A stretch of DNA of 25,486 nt from Lachnospiraceae bacterium (GTDB lineage: Bacteria; Bacillota_A; Clostridia; Lachnospirales; Lachnospiraceae), in NCBI GenBank assembly GCA_017416055.1, contig JAFQDI010000080.1:1-25486 (forward strand). Reading direction: 5' to 3'. The translations under genes were made by a program, and so were the position numbers. This document shows positions 7,467 through 13,172 of the stretch, piece after piece (the stretch's first letter is position 1; the number at the start of each line of letters is the position of its first letter). The notes beneath the pieces are model-generated. The model was not told the origin of the DNA and did not search any database. It saw only the letters and a list, made by a program, of their open reading frames with translations.

Positions 7467-8303
7467 ATGAAACATATCTATTTGAATTTAAAACGTTTTG
7501 ATGTTCCGGTGGAGCTTGGCGGTGTGAATCGCATTGCGCCCATGCAAAGCTGGGGAAGTTATATCGTGGTAAATACGCAGGAACCGTTAAAAAATTATGA
7601 CTCGGCTGAGGTGGAATTTGTCCAGTACTTCCCGGAAGCGCACCTTTTGGGTGCGGTGGCGGCTCAGTGCGAAAACAGTCCGGTGCAGATCGGCTGCCAG
7701 AGTGTGTACCGCATGAATACCGCGGTGGGCGGCAATTTTGGCGCGTTCACGACCAACCGTCCGGTTTCGGCGATGAAGGCGATGGGAGTTGGACATGTGC
7801 TGATCGGTCATTGCGAGGAGCGCAATGACAAGATGGGAATCCTGGCGGAAGCGGGAGTGGTTGACACGAAGGCGGTGAATCGTCTGCTGAATCAGGAAAT
7901 CCGTCTGGCGACGGAAGCCGGGATGAAGGTGCTCTACTGTATCGGCGAGAAGAGCGAGGAGATGGAGAACTGGCAGGAAGTCCTTAGAGAACAGCTGGAG
8001 ATTGGTCTTGCCGGTGTGGACAAGGAAAAGGTCGTGATTGCCTATGAGCCAATCTGGTCCATCGGGCCGGGAAAAACGCCCGCAGGAAAGGAATACATTA
8101 CAAAGATTGCCCGCTTCGTCAAGGAAGTGACAGGCGGTTTGGATGTGGTGTACGGAGGAGGGCTGAAGGTAGATAATGCCAAGATGCTCGCTTCCATCGA
8201 TGAGATCGATGGCGGCCTGATCGCCCTGACACGGTTTTCCGGTGAGATTGGGTTCTATCCGGACGAGTATGTGGAGATCATTCGGACGTATTTGGGGAAG
8301 TAG
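7467..8303 (+). CDS. divergent triosephosphate-isomerase-like protein
   Basis: The 278-residue TIM-barrel protein keeps the triosephosphate isomerase catalytic set: Lys in NLK (K9), His in IGHCEER (H115), and Glu in AYEPIWSIGPGKTP (E194, loop 6 largely canonical). The C-terminal phosphate-binding loops differ from ordinary TpiA: the usual GGS reads GGG (230-232), and the GALVGGAS-type loop is replaced by GGLIALTRFS (249-258). It is about 25 residues longer than typical TpiA. TpiA relatives of this kind include tetrulose-phosphate isomerases such as EryH, so a substrate other than glyceraldehyde 3-phosphate is likely. It lies downstream of the LarA-like gene with a terminator-like hairpin between. 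GGCGAG is a modest ribosome binding site. Confidence 0.85.
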   Translation: MKHIYLNLKRFDVPVELGGVNRIAPMQSWGSYIVVNTQEPLKNYDSAEVEFVQYFPEAHLLGAVAAQCENSPVQIGCQSVYRMNTAVGGNFGAFTTNRPVSAMKAMGVGHVLIGHCEERNDKMGILAEAGVVDTKAVNRLLNQEIRLATEAGMKVLYCIGEKSEEMENWQEVLREQLEIGLAGVDKEKVVIAYEPIWSIGPGKTPAGKEYITKIARFVKEVTGGLDVVYGGGLKVDNAKMLASIDEIDGGLIALTRFSGEIGFYPDEYVEIIRTYLGK

Positions 8304-8309
8304 GCGGTT

Positions 8310-8328
8310 TGATGCGGAAATCGCATCA
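8310..8328 (+). other. short intergenic hairpin
   Basis: TGATGCG (8310-8316), loop GAAAT, CGCATCA (8322-8328): a perfect 7-bp stem between the TIM-like stop and the next ribosome binding site, with no T tract. Possibly a processing or stability element. Confidence 0.4.
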
Positions 8329-8348
8329 TAAAGCGGAGGGAAAACCAA

Positions 8349-9200
8349 ATGAAAAAGATAAGCTTGATCGTCATTGGGTGCATGCTTTTAGGAGGCATCA
8401 TCGTCATGGGGTTTTTCGGCATCAGAAAAGCGATGGATTACCGAATAGAAGCTCTTCAAACAGAAACGTCAGAGTCTCCGGCTTTTGTGGCTTATGATAC
8501 GCTTTATTATCGTGGTAACCGGATTGAATTTGATCAATTGACCGGTAAAAACACAGAAAGCGTTGCATTCAAAGAAGTTGTCGTGATTAAGGATGAACGC
8601 ATTTGGTTCGTTTGTCAGGGCTGGAAAAAAGACACAGAGGAAGAACGTTGGCATCTTGCTTCGGTCGCACAAGATGGAAGTGATTTTCAGACTCACTATT
8701 GTGCGGAGTTCGGAGGTGCGGAGGACAGATGGTTTTATAATGACGGACAAATTGTGTTGAGTGATGGGATCAAGCTGGTCGAATATGACATGGAAAGTGG
8801 AACGGCAGAGGAAAGGACCGCATCAGACCACGCTTTTCCAACCGAATTGATCACAGCAGAGATCAAGGATGCTGAGACGATCGTTTTTGCTAATCAAGGG
8901 GAAAATAAGCAGTTTACCGTAGCGGATGGCGAAAAAGGCAGTGCGGTATTTCGAACGATGATGACATGGCGCGGAAAGAAGACCGCTGTCGGAGATTCAT
9001 ATTTAGTCGACCTTTTTGATAACGTTCAGATGGTTGGAGAAAAAATATATATCATCTGCAGAGTCTTGAATTGGCATGGAGAGACCTATGCGTTGATCTA
9101 TGAATATGATATCGAGACGAACACCTGTAAATACGCGGGAAGTTATTTTATGGGTGATGTGATTGGTTCGCACTTGTATCTTGTGGAAGAGGTTGAGTGA
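8349..9200 (+). CDS. membrane-anchored extracytoplasmic protein of unknown function
   Basis: The 283-residue product starts with one hydrophobic segment (about residues 4-25, ISLIVIGCMLLGGIIVMGFF), probably an uncleaved anchor. The body is soluble and rich in beta strands and aromatic residues. Repeated short strand-turn units (for example IWFVCQGW, WFYNDGQIVLSDGIKLVEYD, EKIYIICRVL) resemble blades of a small propeller, but I see no catalytic motif and do not recognise a family. GCGGAGGG lies eight bases upstream of the ATG. It follows the TIM-like gene by 45 bp and may be co-transcribed, although its lower GC and different style suggest it is a separate unit. Confidence 0.65.
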   Translation: MKKISLIVIGCMLLGGIIVMGFFGIRKAMDYRIEALQTETSESPAFVAYDTLYYRGNRIEFDQLTGKNTESVAFKEVVVIKDERIWFVCQGWKKDTEEERWHLASVAQDGSDFQTHYCAEFGGAEDRWFYNDGQIVLSDGIKLVEYDMESGTAEERTASDHAFPTELITAEIKDAETIVFANQGENKQFTVADGEKGSAVFRTMMTWRGKKTAVGDSYLVDLFDNVQMVGEKIYIICRVLNWHGETYALIYEYDIETNTCKYAGSYFMGDVIGSHLYLVEEVE

Positions 9201-9220
9201 GTAAAATCCATAAAAAATTC

Positions 9221-9249
9221 TTGAAAAAGTAAGGCGTTTATAGTACAAT
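9221..9249 (+). promoter_or_regulatory. strong sigma-A-type promoter
   Basis: TTGAAA (9221-9226) and TACAAT (9244-9249) with a 17-bp spacer, starting 20 bp after the preceding stop codon. It would start a transcript near 9256. Confidence 0.75.
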
Positions 9250-9255
9250 AAAAAT

Positions 9256-9380
9256 GCAATTAAACAAATCATCTTAACCGAAAAACCCGACAGCGTATGG
9301 TTACGATTGCCGAGGAGATGGATTGAATTGAGTGGAGAGGCACATACGAAGGGCAGGGTTCTTTCGTATGTGCTTTTTAT
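9256..9380 (+). ncRNA. structured leader or small RNA ending in an intrinsic terminator
   Basis: From the predicted start near 9256 to the terminator there is about 120 nt without a credible ORF. Pairing candidates are CATCT (around 9269) with AGATG (around 9316), enclosing a CGTA-TGGT-TACG hairpin. The unit ends in GCACATACGAA (9340-9350) / TTCGTATGTGC (9363-9373) followed by a T run. A ribosome binding site and GTG start come directly after, which fits an attenuator or riboswitch as well as a free small RNA. I do not recognise a known riboswitch consensus. Confidence 0.45.
9340..9379 (+). terminator. intrinsic terminator closing the leader RNA
   Basis: A perfect 11-bp stem, GCACATACGAA (9340-9350) with TTCGTATGTGC (9363-9373), followed by TTTTTA. 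It sits just before the GGGGAGGA ribosome binding site at 9382-9389. Confidence 0.85.
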
Positions 9381-9393
9381 TGGGGAGGACAAA

Positions 9394-9614
9394 GTGGTAA
9401 ACACTATGAACGTGCAGGGCTATGTATGCGGAAATGAAAGGCGATCTATATTTAAACCAGGTATGGTGACAATGGTTTTTACGTGGGCTTTTTTCTGCTG
9501 ATGCCTATGCCGTTGCCGGTAGATCTCGCATGGACGCTTCTCACCTTATATATAATCAAAGTAGGACTTGCAGGTGAATGTAGATACATCCGGGGTTGCC
9601 GTTTCTGCTTGTAG
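9394..9614 (+). pseudogene. frameshifted small membrane-protein gene
   Basis: GGGGAGGA precedes GTG 9394, which opens a frame that stops at 9499-9501 after 35 residues (MVNTMNVQGYVCG...). Near 9483 a second frame takes over with a better continuation, GFFLLMPMPLPVDLAWTLL, a plausible membrane segment, before losing sense and stopping at 9612-9614. I read this as one small gene broken by a frameshift. I do not recognise the family. Its expression would have depended on the terminator directly upstream. Confidence 0.4.
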
Positions 9615-9944
9615 AAGAACTATCAGAAGAAAATATTCAACGGCTGATTGATAAACTGTTGGAGTCGGAAGAGTGGATTCTTCGGATTTATGGAATATTG
9701 TCCGTGGGGCGGGAAGAAGCTTCCTGAAAGCAAGCGGGAACAGTGATTTGAGGAACTGGAAAGACTGGGGTTTGAACTGAAAAAGGGGGTCAAAAGAGTA
9801 GCATTTATTACGTGTGCACTGGCACTGTTATTCGAAATCGTTCTGTGCGCTCTGTGGTTAGCTGGTCAGCCGACAAACGGTCCGGTTCTGTGTGTACCGC
9901 TTGGCGTGGTGCTTTTTGGAGTAGTTGCCGAAGGTGTTAAGTGA
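9587..9944 (+). pseudogene. decayed small gene(s): zinc-ribbon-like remnant plus membrane segments
   Basis: Two frames contain consecutive pieces of real-looking protein. Residues LVEELSEENIQRLIDKLLES (about 9608-9667) run in one frame. From 9690 another frame reads MEYCPWGGKKLPESKREQ, then an in-frame TGA at 9744, then FEELERLGFEL. The pattern CPWCGKKLP...W..ELE.LGF is familiar from small zinc-ribbon proteins of Firmicutes (DUF6980-like, as I recall it). Here the second Cys is Gly and the expected Trp codon is TGA. The same frame then continues into two hydrophobic segments and ends at 9944. Several independent lesions make a working gene unlikely. Confidence 0.55.
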
Positions 9945-9959
9945 GAGGAGATGAAAATA

Positions 9960-10487
9960 ATGAAACAGCATGATCAGCTAGTGATCAAATCTGGAAATGG
10001 ATATGTTTTAATGATGATTTATGGGTTTTCAATCATCTTACTAGGTGGTGTGGTATTTGCAATCGCTGAAAAGAGCATTGTCGGTGCCGTGCTAGTTTTT
10101 GGGTTGCCACTATTGCTTATGATTCGCTATTGGGTTGCTACAGGGCGTACAATTAAATTGGATAGATACGGATGTGAAGTAACGTTTTTGGGGTACCGAA
10201 AAAAATATTTATGGGAAGAAATGAAATACCGAAAATATGAAAACGCAGAGTCATATCGTTTCTATAAAACCCTGTTTCTGGAGTCAGTATTTTTTTCTCG
10301 GAAAAACATCCGAAAGCCAATATGGATGAGCCCGGAATGGTATTGCATATGGAGACATCCGTTTTCGACGTTTTTTGTATATTTTCGGCCAAAGGCGAAA
10401 GTGAGACGGTTACCTGTGTTTATTTATTGTGTCGAGGAGGACGAATTTAGGCAGCATTTGGCGGAATGGGGAGTAGAGATAAACTAA
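9960..10487 (+). CDS. two-TM protein with cytosolic PH-like tail, unknown function
   Basis: I prefer ATG 9960 because GAGAGGAG (9943-9950) lies nine bases upstream; ATG 9951 abuts it directly. The 175-residue product has two adjacent hydrophobic segments (about 13-57) followed by a basic, aromatic-rich soluble domain (RTIKLDRYGCEVTFLGYRKK and onward). The domain resembles the bacterial PH-like fold seen in small membrane proteins that accompany toxin-immunity arrays. That link is an inference from fold and neighbourhood (decayed small genes directly upstream). Low GC and many Trp/Tyr set it apart from the flanking chromosomal genes. Confidence 0.6.
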   Translation: MKQHDQLVIKSGNGYVLMMIYGFSIILLGGVVFAIAEKSIVGAVLVFGLPLLLMIRYWVATGRTIKLDRYGCEVTFLGYRKKYLWEEMKYRKYENAESYRFYKTLFLESVFFSRKNIRKPIWMSPEWYCIWRHPFSTFFVYFRPKAKVRRLPVFIYCVEEDEFRQHLAEWGVEIN

Positions 10488-10504
10488 GCAGAGGACTCAA
10501 TAAT

Positions 10505-10539
10505 GAAGAAACGAATGCCCCTCAGGCGTTCGTTTCTTC
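10505..10539. terminator. bidirectional terminator between convergent genes
   Basis: GAAGAAACGAATGCC (10505-10519), loop CCTCA-like, GGCGTTCGTTTCTTC (10525-10539): a 15-bp stem with one G·T pair. It overlaps the last codons of the minus-strand PHP gene and follows the plus-strand two-TM gene by 18 bp. Confidence 0.75.
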
Positions 10540-11265
10540 GTTAAGCATCTTTTTCAAAAACGGTATATACTCCGCCGCCACTTCCAGGGAACGATTCACC
10601 ACCAGTTCCTCGGGAAAGTCGATCTCCTGCAAAAATGCGTGGGCGAGGCTGTGATTTGCCACGTCCACCTCGCAGTGCGCGTCACTGTCGAGGATGATCG
10701 GAACCTGATATTTCTTGCAGTAATCCAGCATGGTCAGATAGTTTTCGCGGGCGCCCTGGCGGACACAGCGGGGGTTCAAGGAGTTATTGTTAACCTCCAG
10801 CAGGACTTTGTGCTCCTTTGCGCCACAGACCAGTGCTTCGTAGTCGAGAGGGAAACGGTTATCATCGGGATGGCCGATGATGCAGACCTTCGGGATCTTC
10901 ATCGCGCCCAGGTAAGCCGCAGTGTTTTGGGCGGCTGTTCCCGGCTCATAGCAGGGGCGATGTATGCTGGCGACCGCATAATCCAGCTTATCTAAAATAT
11001 TTGAGGGGAGATCAACGTGACCTTCATAGTCAAGAATATTTAGTTCTGCACCGAACATCATCTTTACTCCGTAAAGTTTACGGGGAATATGCTTGAAATT
11101 GCCAAAATAACTTTGTGGAACGGAAATCGGCATACTCGGAGTGTGGTCGGTAATGCCCAAAAGCGGGAGACCCTTGTCCGCTGCGGTTCGCGCCATCTCA
11201 TAGATGGTATTGTAGGCGTGGCCGCTGGCAAGTGTATGGGTGTGGAGATCCATTACATCGATCAT
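10522..11265 (-). CDS. PHP-domain phosphoesterase (YcdX-like)
   Basis: The 247-residue protein carries the metal-binding motifs of the PHP phosphoesterase family in order: DLHTHT (H8, H10), H16, TDH (D40, H41), GAE (E74), SIH (H102), GHPDD (H132) and SDAH (D195, H197). All ligands of the trinuclear metal site seen in E. coli YcdX appear present, so it should be an active cytosolic phosphatase. The natural substrate of this group is not settled. The ATG is supported by AAGGAAGGGA upstream on the minus strand. It faces the degV gene divergently. Confidence 0.9.
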   Translation of the reverse strand: MIDVMDLHTHTLASGHAYNTIYEMARTAADKGLPLLGITDHTPSMPISVPQSYFGNFKHIPRKLYGVKMMFGAELNILDYEGHVDLPSNILDKLDYAVASIHRPCYEPGTAAQNTAAYLGAMKIPKVCIIGHPDDNRFPLDYEALVCGAKEHKVLLEVNNNSLNPRCVRQGARENYLTMLDYCKKYQVPIILDSDAHCEVDVANHSLAHAFLQEIDFPEELVVNRSLEVAAEYIPFLKKMLNEETNA

Positions 11266-11304
11266 AGTGAAAATCCCTTCCTTTCGATGAAGTTGATGAA
11301 TAAC

Positions 11305-11333
11305 AGTTTATCATGAAAATCGGGAAAAGACAA
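11305..11333 (-). promoter_or_regulatory. promoter of the PHP gene
   Basis: On the minus strand, TTGTCT (11328-11333) and TAAACT (11305-11310) with a 17-bp spacer, about 40 bp before the start codon. Confidence 0.55.
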
Positions 11334-11372
11334 GGCGGCAACAATGAAACAGCAATAAATTTCAAACGAAAC

Positions 11373-11388
11373 CTCAACAATTGTTGAG
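11373..11388. promoter_or_regulatory. perfect 16-bp palindrome, probable operator
   Basis: CTCAACAA (11373-11380) is followed directly by its reverse complement TTGTTGAG (11381-11388). It ends just before the -35 box of the degV promoter. No loop and no T tract, so a protein-binding site is more likely than a terminator. The binder is unknown and no regulator gene is adjacent. Confidence 0.65.
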
Positions 11389-11418
11389 TTGATTCTGTAT
11401 CCCTGATTATGGTATAAT
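11389..11418 (+). promoter_or_regulatory. promoter of the DegV-family gene
   Basis: TTGATT (11389-11394) and a consensus TATAAT (11413-11418) with an 18-bp spacer. A leader of about 60 nt precedes ATG 11484. Confidence 0.7.
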
Positions 11419-11483
11419 CATCTTAACATGGATAAGTGTAGTTACCGGGACGATGGCCCCGGAGACAGAGGAAGGAAACGGGT

Positions 11484-12332
11484 ATGATTAAGATTATTTC
11501 AGACAGCACTTGTGACTTGTCAAGAGAGCTTCTGGAAAAGTATGATGTGACGATTTTACCGCTGCATGTTCATTTGGGTGAGGACGAATTTCAAGACGGA
11601 GTGAATGTCACACCCGAAGAACTGTATACGTGGGCAGACGCAAACAAGACAACGCCAAAGACATCATCTGCATCAATAACGGAAGTGATGGACCTGTTCA
11701 AGGCAAAACTGGGAGACGGAGATGAACTGATCTGTTTTGCGGTGTCGGCAAGTATGTCCTCCTGCCATCAGGTGATGTGTCTGGCAGCACAGGAGATGGA
11801 GTGTGAGGATCGGATCCATGTAATCGATTCTGCGAATCTTTCTACCGGCATTGGGTTATTGATTCTCGAAGCGGCAGTGATGGCGCAGGAGGGAAAGCAT
11901 GCGATGGAGATTGTGGCAGAGATTGAGAGATTGAAACCGAGAGTGCGAGCGAGCTTCGTGGTGGACACCTTGACGTATCTGCACAGAGGCGGACGCTGCA
12001 GCAGTGTTGCGGCACTGGCAGGCGGTGTTCTGCAGCTACATCCCCAGATTGTTGTTGAAAACGGAAAGATGGACGCGAAGAAGAAATATCGCGGAAAGAT
12101 TGCAAAGGTCATCATGGCTTACGCAAAGGATATGGAGGACGCGCTGAAGACGGCGAAGCCGGATCGTGTGTTCATCACTCATTCGGGATGCGACGCAGCA
12201 GTGATCGCGGAGGTGCGTGCATATCTGGAGAGTCTGAATGTGTTTGGAGAGATTCTGGAGACCAGAGCGGGCGGAGTGATTTCCAGCCATTGCGGTCCCG
12301 GAACGCTGGGCGTGTTGTTTATTGCTGGCTGA
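11484..12332 (+). CDS. DegV-family fatty-acid-binding protein
   Basis: The 282-residue product has the DegV signature pattern: ISDSTCDLS at the N-terminus, TSSAS near residue 60, a second lipid-contact stretch ASMSSCHQ, and LHRGGRCS in the C-terminal half. DegV proteins bind a single fatty acid; members of the FakB group hand it to the kinase FakA for phosphorylation and entry into phospholipid synthesis. No fakA is in the window, so whether this copy is a working FakB cannot be told. GAGGAAGG lies upstream of the ATG. The gene stands alone between its own promoter and a terminator at 12374. Confidence 0.92.
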   Translation: MIKIISDSTCDLSRELLEKYDVTILPLHVHLGEDEFQDGVNVTPEELYTWADANKTTPKTSSASITEVMDLFKAKLGDGDELICFAVSASMSSCHQVMCLAAQEMECEDRIHVIDSANLSTGIGLLILEAAVMAQEGKHAMEIVAEIERLKPRVRASFVVDTLTYLHRGGRCSSVAALAGGVLQLHPQIVVENGKMDAKKKYRGKIAKVIMAYAKDMEDALKTAKPDRVFITHSGCDAAVIAEVRAYLESLNVFGEILETRAGGVISSHCGPGTLGVLFIAG

Positions 12333-12341
12333 GGCGAAAAA

Positions 12342-12364
12342 ATATCGGAAACCGATATCGGTTT
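12342..12364. repeat. nested palindromes after degV
   Basis: ATATCGG-AAA-CCGATAT (12342-12358) overlaps a second perfect palindrome, AAACCGATATCGGTTT (12349-12364), so the sequence can fold in two ways. It may be a first, weak degV terminator (TTTT follows) or a protein-binding site. Confidence 0.4.
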
Positions 12365-12373
12365 TAATACAAA

Positions 12374-12400
12374 TGCACCCCTTTTGATGTAAGGGGTGCA
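12374..12400. terminator. bidirectional terminator
   Basis: TGCACCCCTT (12374-12383), 7-nt loop, AAGGGGTGCA (12391-12400), a perfect 10-bp stem. AAGTTATTTT follows on the plus strand (degV side) and TTTGTATTAAAA on the minus strand (mini-ORF side). Confidence 0.75.
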
Positions 12401-12439
12401 AAGTTATTTTAAGGGGTAGAACGTGAAAACTAATCCCAG

Positions 12440-12529
12440 TCAAAAGAGGAATATCCCTGCATCGTCTACTTCCTGGATATTGGTTAATGGAAGTGTAATT
12501 GAAGTTCTATCGTGGGTGTTGAATTTCAT
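12440..12529 (-). CDS. 29-residue mini-ORF, second gene of a small minus-strand unit
   Basis: On the minus strand ATG at 12527-12529 follows GGCGGTGA and reads MKFNTHDRTSITLPLTNIQE and nine more residues, to IFLF and a TGA at 12440-12442. Dropping one T from the TTTT run at the end would give FDWD and a stop, so the true end may have suffered a one-base insertion. Function unknown. It shares a transcript with the mini-ORF at 12549-12656 and ends before the shared terminator. Confidence 0.35.
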   Translation of the reverse strand: MKFNTHDRTSITLPLTNIQEVDDAGIFLF

Positions 12530-12548
12530 AGTATCACCGCCATGCATT

Positions 12549-12656
12549 TTATTCTTTTATTTTGGGTAATCGTACATTATGTACATCATGTAAATATTGT
12601 TCAAATATGTGAAAGAAAGACTCCAGTTCATTAAATTCTCTTTCTATGTTTGTCAT
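12549..12656 (-). CDS. 35-residue mini-ORF, first gene of a small minus-strand unit
   Basis: On the minus strand ATG at 12654-12656 has AGGTGG four bases upstream and lies about 16 nt after the predicted transcription start. The product MTNIEREFNELESFFHIFEQ... is amphipathic and helical, with a TAA at 12549-12551. Promoter, ribosome binding site, coding frame and downstream terminator are all present in under 340 bp, which supports a real small-protein gene. I do not recognise the family. A regulatory peptide or a toxin/antitoxin piece are possible but unproven. Confidence 0.4.
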   Translation of the reverse strand: MTNIEREFNELESFFHIFEQYLHDVHNVRLPKIKE

Positions 12657-12678
12657 AAAACCACCTGCCTTCAAGATA

Positions 12679-12707
12679 ATTATACCCGCAAAAGCAATAT
12701 CTTTCAA
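12679..12707 (-). promoter_or_regulatory. consensus promoter for the mini-ORF unit
   Basis: On the minus strand, TTGAAA (12702-12707) and a perfect TATAAT (12679-12684) with a 17-bp spacer. Confidence 0.8.
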
Positions 12708-12730
12708 TGCTTTGACACCCATCAGTTAAG

Positions 12731-12779
12731 CAGGAAGGTTCTTGAGTTGTGAAAGGTAGAAGCCAAGAACTGCTTCCTG
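12731..12779 (+). other. long imperfect hairpin upstream of the Rpn-like fragment
   Basis: CAGGAAG-G-TTCTTG (12731-12744) pairs with CAAGAA-CTG-CTTCCTG (12764-12779), giving 13 paired bases around a small internal loop and a 19-nt apical loop. It sits just upstream of AAAGGAGGT and ATG 12804, and no T tract follows. It could be a translational control element or the scar of a mobile-element end. Confidence 0.5.
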
Positions 12780-12803
12780 TAAATCAAAAAAGGAGGTAGC
12801 ACG

Positions 12804-13025
12804 ATGACAAGATCAAAAGAGTTTGCTCAAGATCATCCATTGGCAGAAGCGGTGGAAACGGCGATTACATATTGTATTCAAAACGATATTTTGGCAGAAT
12901 TTCTTACGAAACATCGTGCGGAGGTGATGAGTATGAGCATTTTCGAGTATAATCAAGAGCAACATTTCCGCCGGATTGCAACGGAAAATCAGGCAGTTGG
13001 CCGGGAAAAGGGAAGCATGGATTAG
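12804..13025 (+). CDS. stand-alone C-terminal region of an Rpn/PD-(D/E)XK nuclease-family protein
   Basis: The 73-residue ORF matches what I recall of the C-terminal tail of Rpn-type recombination-promoting nucleases common in Lachnospiraceae: a helical LAEAVETAITYCIQNDILAEF followed by LTKHRAEVMSMSIFEYNQE. The N-terminal nuclease domain is missing, yet the ORF has a good ribosome binding site (AAAGGAGGT) and its own ATG. After the TAG at 13023 another frame continues with plausible sequence (LAAKVEEPALFAEELSKATT, ending about 13113), so a frameshift near 13010 has probably cut the original tail. It is either a decaying remnant or a small C-terminal protein of the kind known to be translated from internal starts in E. 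coli rpn genes. Confidence 0.6.
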   Translation: MTRSKEFAQDHPLAEAVETAITYCIQNDILAEFLTKHRAEVMSMSIFEYNQEQHFRRIATENQAVGREKGSMD

Positions 13026-13090
13026 ACTGGCAGCGAAAGTGGAGGAACCGGCTCTGTTTGCAGAGGAACTAAGCAAAGCTACAACTATCA

Positions 13091-13142
13091 AAAAGAGACT
13101 GTCGCTTGGCTAATAATTTAGCCGGTGTGACAGTCTCTCTTT
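13091..13142. terminator. bidirectional terminator between Rpn-like fragment and FAD gene
   Basis: AGAGACTGTC (13094-13103) pairs with GACAGTCTCT (13129-13138), enclosing an inner GGCTAA/TTAGCC stem. CTTTTA follows on the plus strand and CTTTTTGATAG on the minus strand, so it can serve both converging genes. Confidence 0.85.
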
Positions 13143-13172
13143 TATCACATTATTCCATCACGGTCGTGTCGC

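Noticed and set aside
9256..9380. Assignment of the leader RNA to c-di-GMP-I (GEMM), T-box or preQ1 riboswitches
   Set aside because: Fragments such as GGTTACGATTGCCG looked GEMM-like, but the conserved GACGCAAAGC core and the T-box GGGTGG signature are absent.
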